The notes: generated by a model not told the origin, from the sequence alone. DNA of 64,000 nt from Fallopia convolvulus (GCA_964016875.1 OZ024735.1:6185338-6249337); one strand, 5' to 3'. Counted from the first letter of the stretch, positions 21,345 through 32,994 are shown. Made by a program: numbers and translations.

Positions 21345-21540
21345 ATAACATTTGAAAAATTTTGGTCTATTTTGTTATTTGTTAAACTTTTCCTAAGGAA
21401 AACATCAGTTTTGCCCTTAGGTCTTTCTTTATAAGCCACTAGGGCTCTAGTTTCGTAGTTAGACAAGATTTGATGAAAACCATTCCAAACCCTTGTCTCC
21501 CCCTTAGAATTTCGTGTTATCTTTATTTGACTCAATCCAA
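21345..21540 (-). pseudogene. Possible LINE B ORF1 C-terminal piece
   Basis: A minus-strand frame gives 'KGETRVWNGFHQILSNYETR' and a lysine-rich continuation, just upstream of ORF2. Location and charge fit a LINE ORF1 end. I see no domain that proves it. Confidence 0.4.
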
Positions 21541-21544
21541 ATTC

Positions 21545-22740
21545 AGTTTGTTTTTATTAGATCGTGAGTAATATCGATCAAAGATCGAAGGTCCTTCCTT
21601 GGTGAGTCATATCCAAGAACGGATCTTCCTAGTTCAAGTTACATTCAAGGTGAGTCATATCCTTGAGTTTTTCTTATCCATATCCAATCCTCAATTCCTC
21701 ATAATCATCCATTTTCCATCACCTTTCATCCTCAAAATCACCATCTCATCCTCCATCATATTCGGATCCATAATCTCCATCAAAAACACCATTAACACAA
21801 GTCGAAATCCCTTCCCGGTGGATTATGCGACACATCAGTAAAATAGCCATAACTTTTGAACCATAATGGATTTTGACCTCAAATTTTTAGGGAATAAAAA
21901 AGACTCGTATATCTAAGTTTGGGATTTGGAATCACCAAATTCCAAGTCCAGACAAGAGATATATAACCTTGTGAAGCTAGAACAGAAGTTCCTCCATCAA
22001 GATTGCCCGTGTCTTCCTCGGATTGCCTTGCACCGCTTGCAACATCAAGATCATTCATCACGGCATGAAGCGCTAACTTCGGTCCAAAAAGACCTACGCT
22101 TAATGCCCATACGGTTCCACATGAAAATCTTCATAGACAACCGTCTAGTGTGTGGTTTTTGGCCATTGGAGGATGGGGAAACATCCTTTCTAATGTTTTC
22201 AAAAAAAAATTAGTATTCTTATTAGGCGATTTAGCAAGGGGTATACGTCAGATAGATTTAGTGGTATCATATTTGTCATTTCGGGAGTTTATCCCATAGT
22301 TACAGGTTCCCCCATTTGTTTTTAAATCGATACTCTCCCTTATTTTTCTCTCTACTTCATTGTAATTATGTTTTAGTGGGTGCTCTTCTGTTAAAGCGAT
22401 TTGATTCATTTTTGGATTTTTTTTCCCAGGATTTACTCTATATTTATATTTTGTGGGTAAGATATCATAGTAAGGATTTTTTCCTTTTTTCTTTTCCTCG
22501 TTACTATTCCTTTTTTTATTTTTATTTCGTTTTGGTTCGATTTTGTCGAGTGCACGTCCAGAATGGCATTAGCACGTATTCCATGGATTTTTTCCCCTAT
22601 ATGTGATACTAAAAGGTTCGATTTTAATGTCAACTAGGGTGCTTTTGGCTTTAGATTGGTTTTCTTGCCTATTGGAGGTTTTTGCCTTAAGGCAATTCTC
22701 TTTAATTTGGTGGTTGAACTTCAACTTGTGATGTGGTTTT
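21545..22740. other. Unassigned stretch, partly LTR-like
   Basis: The segment near 21590-21680 repeats GGTGAGTCATATCC twice; the same motif is on the minus strand at 34-51. A Lys-rich minus-strand frame at 22433-22633 could be more of a LINE ORF1. Nothing else is recognised. Confidence 0.3.
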
Positions 22741-23520
22741 GTACAATGCCCCACAAATGAATATGTGTACGAAAAAATAGACTAGAATCGTCCCAAATAT
22801 CCATTTAGGATAGTTTTTTTAAAATCAGGATTTCTGTAAATAGAAGTTTGTTTGATGCCAACAACTTGGTCATACATAGAGATTTCTTCCTCTCTATTAG
22901 CCATTAGATTGGTTATGATATTGTAGATATACAATATGCTATTAAGCATTATGGTCGCTTTAACGACATTTGTACAGTTTTGCAGCTGGATTTGATCCAT
23001 AGAAAAAATCGTTTTTTGACACACATAGCAGCTAGGGGCTAATATTTGTAAGAAGTAACAATCTGTTTCCAGTGTTGTTTTTGGTGTGAATGTGTTAGTC
23101 CGGTCTGCTAATACCTGCATCAAAGGAGGCAACAACAAAATAGCAAATAAGATATGAAGAACGAAATCCAGTATCAAAAATTCAGTAGACGAGTCTGCAA
23201 ACATGCAAGTCGGCTAAATTGTCGGAGAACTGCTGAATCCATATTATTGGTGTTGACTGTCGCAACCTGCAACGAGAGAACAAAAAAGTAGGTTATAATA
23301 GAGCAAGTTATTTGACACTTTGATTGAGTTTGCATTGTATGCATAGGTCCCTTTGCAGGTTTGATACAAATGGTAAGGAGTTTTTTGTCTCCTGAAGTTT
23401 GTTGTTCCGCTCTACACATTAGAGTATACCAACGAACTTTATTTTGAGTTCTCAAATATGGAGACCACACAATGTTTCGAGGGTATACCTCCAAATAATT
23501 TGCGCAAGGAGATACAATTC
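22740..23520 (-). other. Unassigned minus-strand ORFs with exon-like borders
   Basis: A 140-residue minus-strand frame (22782-23204) includes 'CYFLQILAPSCYVCQKTIF' and 'QLQNCTNVVKATIMLNSILY'. A neighbouring frame (23174-23494) lies upstream. Acceptor-like CTCTCGTTGCAG (minus strand, about 23270) and a donor-like GCAGGTATT near 23110 are visible. No frame stays open through both borders. It could be a captured or decayed gene; I do not recognise it. Confidence 0.3.
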
Positions 23521-23720
23521 AGCAGGAATAAGGATTTAGGCAAAAAATTAGGATTAAACTGAAACTATGAGGGTGGACCTCTAGAACACATACCAATTTC
23601 AGCCAAGATATTTGGAAAGGGTTGTTTGCTACTCCAAGAGAGCTTAGAACAATAATTAATTTTAGGAATTGTATTAAGGGAAAGCTTAGGCAAATTGTAT
23701 AAAACAAACTAGGACACAAA

Positions 23721-23945
23721 GTGGGTAGAAGAGGAGTGCCAGATGACAACAATGAGATGGCAAGAACTGGTAGGGACCGCCCTGAACCCACAACACCACC
23801 ACCACCGCAACAAGCAGACCCCTGGCCCAACACACCAACGAACAGGCCCACGCCACAACACCAGGTCAAAGACGCATCGCCGCCTCCGCTGAGAGTTAAA
23901 GTCTCCATGAAATTGAACAGGAAAAGTCGGGATGTCCAAATGTGA
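23721..23945 (+). other. Proline-rich plus-strand ORF of unknown nature
   Basis: A 74-residue frame gives 'RPEPTTPPPPQQADPWPNTP' and a basic end 'KVSMKLNRKSRDVQM'. The opposite strand is open for longer (23519-24058) but is Gly/Val/Leu-rich low-complexity and overlaps the LTR start. Neither can be assigned. It lies just left of an LTR. Confidence 0.25.
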
Positions 23946-23973
23946 TGGCATCGAACCCTGACCCAATTGGAGC

Positions 23974-24620
23974 TGTAACGACTCCGAGGCACCCTATGCC
24001 ATGGCGCCCCCCTTGGTGCGCTCATGCCGGCGCGACCCTCTTGGCCTAGCCGAGCCACATCGGTGTCTATTAATTTTATTACTATTTATGTTGCATGACT
24101 TTATTTATTATATATATTTCATGTACTTGTTATTTATATTATGTTATTTTATTTTATTGGGCGCGTATATCGATTTGCATATCAGGATTAGTCCAAGTGT
24201 GTTCTAGGAAGGAGTGCTCTATATAAAGCCCTCCTTGCCTTTCTTTGTACTCAATTTTTGGTTTTGTGTGAAATAGAGATTACTCTTGCCCAAGTCCCTC
24301 ACTCTCTCAATTTATTTTTAATTTCTCTCTTTCTCTCTATTTTCTTCTACGTCTCTTTCTCTCATTCTTTTCAATCAACCGAAACACAACTGCTCAGCCA
24401 AGACATCACGTCTCGGCATTATTTCGCTCGGCATCACCTGGTTTGGATCTCGGGAAAGCTTACAAAATGGATCCTTCAAAGTTATCAATTGGTTCCATTC
24501 AATCCGATCTAAACCTTGTTTAATCTTGCCGTGACCCATACTCGGTTTTACGAAGCAAGCTTCGGCTGATTGAATTGTTCAAGTCCCTTACATAATCTCG
24601 TGGTGTGATTGTGGTTTAAA
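23974..24620 (+). mobile_element. LTR-like sequence with TATA box (5' part of an LTR element)
   Basis: It begins TGTAACGACTCCGAGGC, a usual LTR start. CTATATAAAGCCCTCC at 24219-24234 is a strong TATA box, followed by a CT-rich leader at 24290-24370. The right end of the LTR was not fixed, and no partner LTR is present in the window. Confidence 0.5.
24220..24227 (+). promoter_or_regulatory. TATA box of the LTR
   Basis: TATATAAA lies about 245 bp after the LTR start, followed by pyrimidine-rich leader sequence. Confidence 0.6.
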
Positions 24621-25200
24621 TTATTTATCAATTGGTTCCATTAAACTCCTGATTGTATGTGAGATCTTATGAGGGGCCTCCCGATTCTTTTCTAAATTTG
24701 TTAATTAAGGGGCACAATATCAGTTAGTTGATCGAGTCTCTCTCTCCGATCTTTCTCTGATTTTTTGTGTAATTTTGGCATAGTAGCTGATTGTTTTTGC
24801 ATGTGTGATCAATCGGTACTACTTTTCATGCCGTAATTACTTCCACTATTCCTTAATTAGGCTATTTTTTTTATTCATATCTTCTCTGAAGCCATTTTGT
24901 TTGTTCTCTTCCATAATTAAAGGGTTTAGTTCCATAAAACAGCTTCCGTATTAGAACAAAACATTCTCGTCTGTCTCGAACTAGCTTCGTGTGTTTTTAG
25001 TATCATTGGTCCTTTTCATGCTTGTTCTCTTTACTATTGCATGCGAAATTGGGATTTCCTTAATTGTGGTTAGTAATTTGATCATAAAATTACGTATTGT
25101 GTTAGCCTAAAGCTGCCCTCTCGGCCTGCCTAAACTAACCTTACCCTTTTCGTGAACTTTGGTTTTGTGTGCATTGATTTGTTAGTGTCTCTATATTATT
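24621..25200. other. Unassigned T-rich stretch
   Basis: Non-coding appearance. It may be leader sequence of the LTR element beginning at 23974. No gene is seen. Confidence 0.3.
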
Positions 25201-25224
25201 GGTTCGCTTTTACTCTCTTGTTAT

Positions 25225-25430
25225 CATGTCTCATACAAGACTTCGACCAAGGTACTTTGTCGGACATGACGACCCTGATATGTTCTTTCGGTGGACCAAT
25301 CATATGGCATAATACTTCAGCCAGCGAGACTAGGACATGTATGAGCAGTATGAATTCGTCATTAGTTGCTTCACCGGCTACGTACAAGACTAAGTGACGA
25401 GTGCAAATACATATACCTTGGTGAGGGTTA
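25225..25430 (+). pseudogene. Gag-like fragment
   Basis: One plus-strand frame gives 'PRYFVGHDDPDMFFRWTNHM', then 'YFSQRD', 'DMYEQYEFVISCFTGYVQD' and 'VTSANTYTL' with interspersed stops. The shape (an F..H.DP..F..W segment, then ..F.GYA..W) resembles Retrotrans_gag domains of plant gypsy elements. Only this small part survives before the polypurine-like tract at 25560. Confidence 0.4.
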
Positions 25431-25559
25431 CAATGGATTAATGACTTGGTTTAAAGCTTTCGTTTAATGTGCGACGATTTCATAGTTGAGTTTGAGTTTC
25501 TTGAATATGAATTGAAGTCATAGCTTGCTTGTTTGTGGTGTGATTGATTTTATGTCTTG

Positions 25560-25594
25560 CTTGAGGACAAGCAAGGTTCAAGCATGGGGGAATT
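25560..25594 (+). other. Polypurine-tract region of an Athila/Tat-like gypsy element
   Basis: TTGAGGACAAGCAAGGTTCA followed by AGCATGGGGGAATT directly precedes TGATAG. This arrangement (GAGGACAAGCAA, then G-rich run, then TGATA LTR start) is common upstream of 3' LTRs of plant gypsy elements. Confidence 0.7.
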
Positions 25595-26874
25595 TGATAG
25601 AGCATATAGTTATAGGTTTTAGAGCATGTTTCTATTCTCTTTTCATGCATTTCTAGCTAGATTTTCACTTTAACTCGTAGTTTAGTTTTGTTTTAGTTTA
25701 GTTCAGAATCTACGCTCTTTTGTGCTTCATTGCAGGATCGAGGTGATTGAAAGGTGAACTTGGTAGATGTCAAGTAAGGGACCGGAGCTATGGAGCTAGC
25801 TACAAGTGCAAGGAATGAAGAAACCGGTGGAAAGCGTTGAGGAGATGGAGGCCACTGCAGGATGAGCACGGGGAAGAGGGCCGCAACGCGACCGCGCCTT
25901 GGGTGGTTTTGACCGCGCCTAAGGCTGCGTTGATCTGACGCTGATTTCGAGCTTCGGTTTATCTTTAGGCCGACTTATTGTTATTTTAGGATATTTTGAG
26001 ATTATATTATAAATACTTTTTAGGGTTTTATTCTAGGGAGAGCTTTTGTGTTATTCAACTTGGAGAGAACTTTGGGGAGACAAAAACCCTAGCGAAGAAT
26101 TTGAATAGAAACCCGACTCTTGTAAGTTTGATTTCTTCTTTAATGTCGTTTTCTAGCTAATTTCTCATGTCCAACTAGTTAGTTGAAGTTTCAATTTGCC
26201 TTGACTAGATTGAATTCCTTCATGCTTAATTGATTAGATTCGCTTAGGATTTTAATAGCTTGATCACCTATTCTGATTTCTAGGTTGAATTACAACTAGA
26301 ATAACTTAATATACGGTGGAATTCGGTTATTCACGGATGAATCCTTTGATTAAACTTATATACGGTGAAATAAGGTTAATCAAAGGAGGAGAATTCAATC
26401 ACAAAACTTCATGAATATACGGTGGAATTTATGAACGATGTCTCTATTGAATGCTTTGAACTAATTTGCATGATCAATTTGACATAGTATTTTTTCTAGG
26501 ATAATTGGTTAAAAGGTTATTAAAGACGGTGCATATTAATAACCACTTTGAGCTTGAATTCCATGAATTCACAATAGATTAGTCAAGGGAATTGAAATAA
26601 GAATAATCAAGCATCAATAATCATGTGTGCACTGGATACGAAACTAGTTGGAGGCTTTCTTTCTACATGGAAACTCAATTATTTTACTTGTTTTGTTTTT
26701 TTCTTAGATTAATAGCTTGAAATATGAAAATCCCCTTTTATTACTCTAGTAATATTATTTAAAAAATGGAAATTTGAGTCTCTGTAGTACGACCCTTGCT
26801 TTCACTATACTTAGGTTTGAAAGTTAGGATTAATCTTTGACAACACTTTTAACACGACATAAAAGTGCTCGTCA
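25595..26874 (+). repeat. 3' LTR of an Athila-like gypsy element
   Basis: It starts TGATAGAGCATATAG after a polypurine tract. It contains a TATA-like TTATAAATACTTTT near 26006 and three copies of ATACGGTGRAAT-like sequence (26311, 26350, 26410). The end AAGTGCTCGTCA is placed at about 26874. The rest of the element to the left is replaced by other DNA except for a gag-like piece. The right end is inferred. Confidence 0.55.
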
Positions 26875-27982
26875 AGGGAGTTTGGGGGAAGGCTGGGTTA
26901 TGCTTGCGGCGCTCTCCTCTCAGGGTTTTTTCATTCGAAGTTTTGAGTTACCGGTACAACTAGTATCCCCCCAAAGTCGCTATGCCATGCTGCGACTTTG
27001 TTTTTTTTTGTTTTGCTTTCTTTTTTGTTTTTTTGAAAAATTACTATGCCAAGAATGCTACATATTTACTAAGGATGAATTAATTAAATAGCAAAAAAAG
27101 AGCCTAATTAGTTGGATATTAAGGAGGGTGTGAAAATCAATATATATCTTCTAAACCTGAAGCACTTTTGGGTAGATTCGTCATTAAAAATTTATATTAC
27201 AGCCACCCAATTTTTAATAATGATTTCTTAAATTAATTACATATTGTGTAATTCAATTACCTTATGGAATTTCCAATTTTATACACTCATCTTATTTAAT
27301 AATATTATTAAGGATAGGATAAATTTTTAACTATACTCATTATTTTTATCTTTGTTCATGTTCATTATATTATAATATTTAATTATCTTCTATCCATATA
27401 TTAATAATGATTTTTTTATCAATATTTTTAATTATAAATCTATAAATAAAATAGATATATTTTATATCCATAAGTATGAAATATAGACCATATATCTCTA
27501 TATATACTACTCTATGTACGTACACATCAATTTTCTATCCATATAATTTAACTCTATCCATATACATCGTACATGTAATTTTATATACATACTATATAAT
27601 TTAGTCATGTAGTTTTTTTAAAATTTGTCTTGATGTTATTTTTGATCCATATGATAGTTTTTATATATGACGATTAATTTCATATCCATAAGAAAATATA
27701 GTCATGTAAATGTTTTTAAAAATTTGCCTAAGTGTATATGACAATTTATTTAATTAAATGGACCATATTTTTTTATTGGATTTTTAATGTTATTTTTTTA
27801 TTTTTAATTAACTTTTTATGCATAAGTATATTTTTTAATACGGTACTAAAGTTTTAGATTAATTTTAGATTTTTAATATTAACTTTCTATCCATAACATA
27901 TAAGACATTTTTTATAGCATAATTTCTATCCATAAGATTTTTTTTAAATTTCTATCTAAAATTGTAATTCTTTTTTATATCA
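26875..27982. other. AT-rich intergenic DNA with TATCCATAAGTATGA-type repeats
   Basis: From about 27400 onward the words TATCCATA and AAGTATGA recur, continuing to about 28950. No gene is seen. The copies look like decayed short tandem duplications. Confidence 0.4.
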
Positions 27983-28345
27983 TCATTACTATATACTAAA
28001 CAGGAGGTTAAAATAATATATAAAAGCCCATATTAAACCACATCATCCATTTTTTAAATCAATCTAATTGGTTGAAATATAATTGGATTTTTTAAATTCG
28101 TTATATTTATATATTAAACAAAAATATCAATCATTATATTAATTAGGATAAGATAATTTTTTTTAAATAAGATATTTATATTTTTTTTCAAAATATTCTT
28201 TCATATATCAATTTTTTAATAATTATTTTTTATAAATGATAGTTTTTATAGATAAGATACATATAGTTTTTTAGAAATATCCTTACATATATCAATTTCA
28301 TCAAAATTTAACAAATACAAGAAAATAATACAATAATTCTATCCA
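27983..28345 (+). mobile_element. Helitron-like 5' end (family shared with 35405)
   Basis: It begins with TCATTACTATATACTAAACA preceded by A, the shape of Helitron 5' termini (A then TC...TATACTA). The following 350 bp are clearly related to 35405-35770, including GGAGGTTAAAATAATATATA and AAATTTAACAAGTACAA-like words. A plus-strand 3' end for this copy is not certain; candidates are discussed in the findings. Confidence 0.55.
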
Positions 28346-28975
28346 TATGTATGACACATAAAAAATATTAATTTAATATATTAGAGGAAAATAGGTATGT
28401 TTTTTATCCATAAATATGATAAATAGAAAATTATTTTTTATATAAATTTTCTATTTATAAGTATATTTTTAACAAAAGATTTTTAATATTAAGTTTCTAT
28501 GAATAAATATGAAAATATAAAATAGTAATTTAATATCCCAACTACTATTTTTTACTTCAATATCCCATAATATATTAATTTAATATCTCTAAATAAAAAA
28601 GATAACTTTAATTTCTATAAGTATGAAAATAGACCATATTTTAATTTACGTGTTTTCAATATTAAATTTTCATATTCTTTTATATTAAATATCTATTATA
28701 AAGTATAATTTTTTTTAAATAGTATGAACAATATTATATTAACTTTTATATTTTCTTATATTAATTTTTCATTCACACGTATGAACACTTTTTAAATTTT
28801 CTATCCATAAGCATGTTAATTTTTTATATTATTTTTCAACTAATAAGTATGACAATTTTTTAATTAATTTTGGTATAGATATGCTGTATTTTAAAATTTA
28901 GTAAATTTCTATTCATTAGTATGTTGATTTTTTATATTACGGATCTCTTAATAAATAAATAATTATTGATCTCTT

Positions 28976-29639
28976 TGATGAAACCCGATATAATACGCGC
29001 TATAAACGGAAATTAAATAAATACTAACTCTCGGGATTCGTACAACCGAACGGTTTTCGTACGTGGATTATTCCTCCTCCCCACCCCTCGGCCGATTGTT
29101 TTTGTTCTCTTTACATACGAATAAAGCCTTTAGACTTTATACCGTTTATAGCGTGATCTCACTCGGAGATCAAACACGTCGAGCTTTGACAAACGAGATA
29201 GTTCTCGAGCCAGAGAGGATTTCCGACCTCTTATTTCATATTTCCATCTTACTATTTATAGTAAGTGCTTGTTCGGAATTTTCGGCCTTTGCCGATGTGG
29301 GAAGTGTACTTTGCATTTTTACAATGGAATTGTGATGCATGGCCTCACGTGAATTTGCATACGTCCATGCATATTTCTCACTTCCGATTCTTCTTTTGGG
29401 CCGAGATGGTTTTTTGCGCTGACTTCCATTAATCCAAGCCCATTCATTTGATTTGAGTGTACACGTACATACATATTTATAATTGGGACATGACTTTTTG
29501 CCTCTTCCACGAGGCCAAATACACAAATATTGAGCGTATGTATCGTTTTAGACACGTATACGCAACACAATCGGCTATCTCTTTTCTTATATTTACTAAT
29601 TACCCCTTGTTTATTTAGCGGTCATTTTGCGCACCATCA
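28976..29639 (-). repeat. 3' LTR of the 4.0-kb element
   Basis: TGATGAAACCCGATATAATA to GCGCACCATCA. A TATA-like element (CTATAAATAG, minus strand) lies near 29245-29262. The ends and general layout parallel the larger Tat-like element at 5263. Confidence 0.9.
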
Positions 29640-29764
29640 CAACCCCTTGGCTTGGTGATTTCGTTCCACGAGGGCAACGAGACAATAAACAGGTGCGCCG
29701 ACCTATCGATTTTTACCTTGAGCAACACGATTTGAGCTTGAGATTAGGTGGAATTCTCGCAGTT

Positions 29765-30530
29765 TAGAGAGTTAGCAGACCTCGTCCTTTGAGAGTTAGC
29801 GAACCTCGTCCACTTAGAGAATTAGGACCTCGTCCTTTGAGAATTAGCGAACCTCGTTCGTTTAGAGAGTCAGGAACTCGTCCATAAGAGAGTCAAGACC
29901 TCGTCCATATGAGAGTTTGGACCTCGTCCATAAGAGAGTTTGGACCTCATCCATAGAGAGTTTGGACCTCGTCCATTTAGAGAGTTTGGACCTCGTCCAT
30001 AGAGAGTTTGGACCTCGTCCATTTAGAGAGTTTGGACCTCGTCCATAGAGAGTTTGGACCTCGTCCATTAGAGAGTTTGGACCTCGTCCATAGAGAGTTT
30101 GGACCTCGTCCATTAGAGAGTTTGGACCTCGTCCATAGAGAGTTTGGACCTCGTCCATTTAGAGAGTTTGGACCTCGTCCATAGAGAGTTTGGACCTCGT
30201 CCATAGAGAGTTTGGACCTCGTCCATTAGAGAGTTTGGACCTCGTCCATAGAGAGTTTGGACCTCGTCCATTAGAGAGTTTGGACCTCGTCCATTTAGAG
30301 AGTTTGGACCTCGTCCATAGAGAGTTTGGACCTCGTCCATAAGAAAGTTTGGACCTCGTCCATAAGAGAATTTGGACCTCGTCCATAAGAGAATTTGGAC
30401 CTCGTCCATAGAGAGTTTGGACCTCGTCCACAAGAGAGTTTGGACCTCGTCCATAAAGAGTTTGGATCTCGTCCATAGAGTGTTTGGACCTCGTTCATTA
30501 GAGAATTTGGACCTCGTCCATAGAGAGTTT
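29765..30530 (-). repeat. 22-25-bp minisatellite, about 30 copies
   Basis: The plus-strand unit is GAGAGTTTGGACCTCGTCCA plus TA, TTA or TTTA. The outer left copies are more diverged (GAGAGTTAGCGAACCTCGTC). The array is open in several frames and gives repeated peptides such as 'MDEVQTLYGRGPNSL'. Within the unit, TGGACCTCGTCCA is a near-palindrome. Confidence 0.95.
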
Positions 30531-30663
30531 CCAACCCCAAGCAGGAAGCGAGGGGTGGCTTAGCGCATTTTTCGAGAATCTCCAACCCCAAGCCGGAAGC
30601 GAGGGGTGGATTAGCGCACTTTTCGAGAATCTCCAACCCCAAGCGGGAAGCGAGGGGTGGATT
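30530..30663 (-). repeat. 51-bp tandem repeat, 2.6 copies
   Basis: Units begin TCCAACCCCAAGCRGGAAGC, continue GAGGGGTGG and end TTCGAGAATC. They directly follow the minisatellite. Confidence 0.9.
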
Positions 30664-32308
30664 TATTATAGAAAATTAGGACCTCATCCCATCATGCGAG
30701 TATATACTATATACCAAGTATATATAATAAATTAGCGAGTCAAGTTTTCAAGGCTTACCTCGTTCCACGACCATGCAACACGTGATTTTTGGAACGGAAG
30801 TTATGAACCTAAGCCATCTGCCATAAATAGCAGTCGCGCTTGCAATTGCGAGGTGCAGGGATTGTGCGATCAAATTGATTGGCCCATTTGGAGAATGCTT
30901 GCTCCACAAGCACAAATGTCAACCCAAAAAACGAGACGGCCCACCCGGATAAAGTTTGGGCCAACTAGCCATTCCATTTCTCTCTCACCACCATCTGAAA
31001 ACAACTCCATTCCAATCCCATGAATTTGGAAATGCGAGGCACCATGCATATATATATATGACCTTGCTTATGCAGTTATGCCACCCATGCATGATTTTTA
31101 TGCATACTCCATGCATGATTTTTACGCATACCCATGGCCATGGAACCTACTAGCTAATAAGCCCGTTCCGACCCTCACACACATACATGTAATTTATTTG
31201 AATATATGCTTAAAGATTATACCTCATGCTATGGAAGAACGCCGTGCACTCTCGGAATTCTGACCGTGTGATTCGACACTCAAAAGTGCGAGGGGAATGG
31301 AAGGCCAGGACACGCAGCCATACGTCAAGAACGAGAGTTGACGCCACCGCACGGATCACCTCGGAGCCATCTCCAACCCCACAAGACATGGCCTCGCTTG
31401 CCATAGACCTCGCTTGTTTGGCCATGACCTCGCTCACCATGAACCTCGCTTGCCTAGCCAAACTCGACCTCGCGTGCCCCAAAGGAGGCACCCAACGAGA
31501 TTGCCACGCCGGCCCGGAGAGGATCACCGCGTGATCCCGGAGAAGATCACCGAGATGCTCGACCTAGGTGGGTGTCGACCCCGGCCTTGATGAGAATGAT
31601 CGCTGACTTTGGCCTCGTCAAGGGAGACCGCTAACCTTGGCCTCAAGGAGGACCTCGCAAGATTGCTAGCTTGCCATCCTTGACCGCGATGCTTGGCCAA
31701 CCCCACGCTTGGGCCTTGGAATCACCTTGCCTTTGCTACGTGAACACTCGGCCACCTCGCACATGAAGGGGAGCAACATGGGCCTTGGAATCACCTCGCC
31801 TTTTGTATTGTTTGAGAAGGGTGTTTACGGGCTTGATCGGCCTCGCCAAGGCAGAGCAAAGGAGCGCCGAATTTGAGAGTGCGCCGAACGCCGGTGCCGA
31901 TGCGAAATCACGCGCCGGAATAGTGGCATGACCAACCAGCGCCCCCTGCCTTAAAGTAGACCTCGCCCACCGACCTCGCATAAACCCACGAAGTTTGGCC
32001 TCGAGGAAGGAACGCGGTGATCGGCCGAATGAAGAAGCTCGCGAGTTTAAGCTGGCTAGCCCCCCATAAAGACCTCGTCTAGCCCAAGAAGACCCCGCAT
32101 ACCCGCCTTTGAAGGAGCTTGAAGCTTGGCCCTTAATTCCGAAAGACCCCGTATGTTGTTGCGAGGGTACATGACCTCGCTTTTTTTTGTTTTCTTTGAC
32201 CTCGCTTTTGATTGTTCCACCTCGCCTTGCCTGGCCCAACTTGAAACGGAGGGGAGGACGCGATCCACTTGATTGTTTCCCGAGAGTAGGTCGGATAGGG
32301 AGAGACCC
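30664..32308 (-). other. Non-coding interior of the 4.0-kb element, ACCTCGC-rich
   Basis: From about 31360 to 32240 the word GACCTCGC or ACCTCGCTTG recurs at irregular spacing. No gag or pol motif is seen in any frame. The ORFs found here (for example 31736-32317) have no recognisable domain and look like by-products of the biased composition. Confidence 0.6.
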
Positions 32309-32327
32309 TTCCCACAAACGGCGCCAG
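32309..32327 (-). other. Primer binding site of the 4.0-kb element
   Basis: The minus strand after the LTR reads CTGGCGCCGTTTGTGGGAAG, the Tat/Athila-type primer site. Confidence 0.8.
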
Positions 32328-32989
32328 TGATGAAACCCGATATAATACGCGCTATAAACGGGAATTAAATAAATACTAACTCTCGGGATTCGTACAACCG
32401 AACGGTTTTCGTACGTGGATTATTCCTCCTCCCCACCCCTCGGCCGATTGTTTTTGTGCTCTTTACGAATAAAACCTTTAGACTTTATACCGTTTATAGC
32501 GTGATCTAACTCGGAGATCAAACACGTCGAGCTTTGGCAAACGAGATAATTCTCGAGCTAGAGAGGATTTCCGGCCTCTTATTTCATATTTCCATCTTAC
32601 TATTTATAGTAAGTGCTTGTTCGGAATTTTCGGCCTTTGCTGATGTGGGGGAAGTGTACTTTGCATTTTTACAATGGAATTGTGATGCATGGCCTCACGT
32701 GAATTTGCATACGTCCATGCATATTTCTCACTTCGGATTCTTCTTTTGGGCCGAGATGGTTTTTTGGGCTGATTTCCATTAATCCAAGCCCATTCATTTG
32801 ATTTGAGTGTACACGTACATACATATTTATAATTGGGACATGACTTTTTGCCTCTTCCACGAGGCCAAATACACAAATATTGAGCGTATGTATCGTTTTA
32901 GACACGTATACGCAACACAATCGGCAATCACTTTTCTTATATTTACTAATTACCCCTTGTTTATTTAGCGGTCATTTTGCGCATCATCA
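32328..32989 (-). repeat. 5' LTR of the 4.0-kb element
   Basis: TGATGAAACCCGATATAATA to GCGCATCATCA, collinear with 28976-29639 with a handful of differences and a small gap near 32460. Confidence 0.9.
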
Positions 32990-32994
32990 CTCTT

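Larger units (their letters stand above)
18093..21540 (-). mobile_element. LINE B, 5' part (right of the inserted gypsy element)
   Basis: This continues the LINE that ends at 4346. It carries ORF2 from the zinc-binding region back through RT to the endonuclease, and a likely ORF1 C-terminus at the far end. The 5' boundary is not certain and may extend toward 22.7 kb. Confidence 0.85.
28976..32989 (-). mobile_element. Non-autonomous Tat-like LTR retrotransposon with minisatellite
   Basis: A 4.0-kb element with LTRs 28976-29639 and 32328-32989 that differ at few positions by eye. It is flanked by the 5-bp duplication CTCTT (28971-28975 and 32990-32994). A primer site of the GGCGCC type lies just inside the right LTR, so it reads on the minus strand. 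The 2.7-kb interior has no gag or pol, only tandem repeats and GACCTCGC-rich sequence. It must depend on another element's proteins. The insertion looks recent. Confidence 0.9.

Noticed and set aside
23519..24058. 179-residue minus-strand ORF as a real gene
   Set aside because: Low-complexity Gly/Cys/Val/Leu composition, overlaps an LTR start, no recognisable domain; kept only as an unassigned region.
29862..30642. Five overlapping minus-strand ORFs giving repeated MDEVQTL-type peptides
   Set aside because: They are readings of one minisatellite in several frames and have no domain; unit length varies, so no frame is maintained by selection.
31736..32317. 193-residue minus-strand ORF in the 4.0-kb LTR element
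   Set aside because: It results from GACCTCGC-rich composition and has no gag or pol motif.
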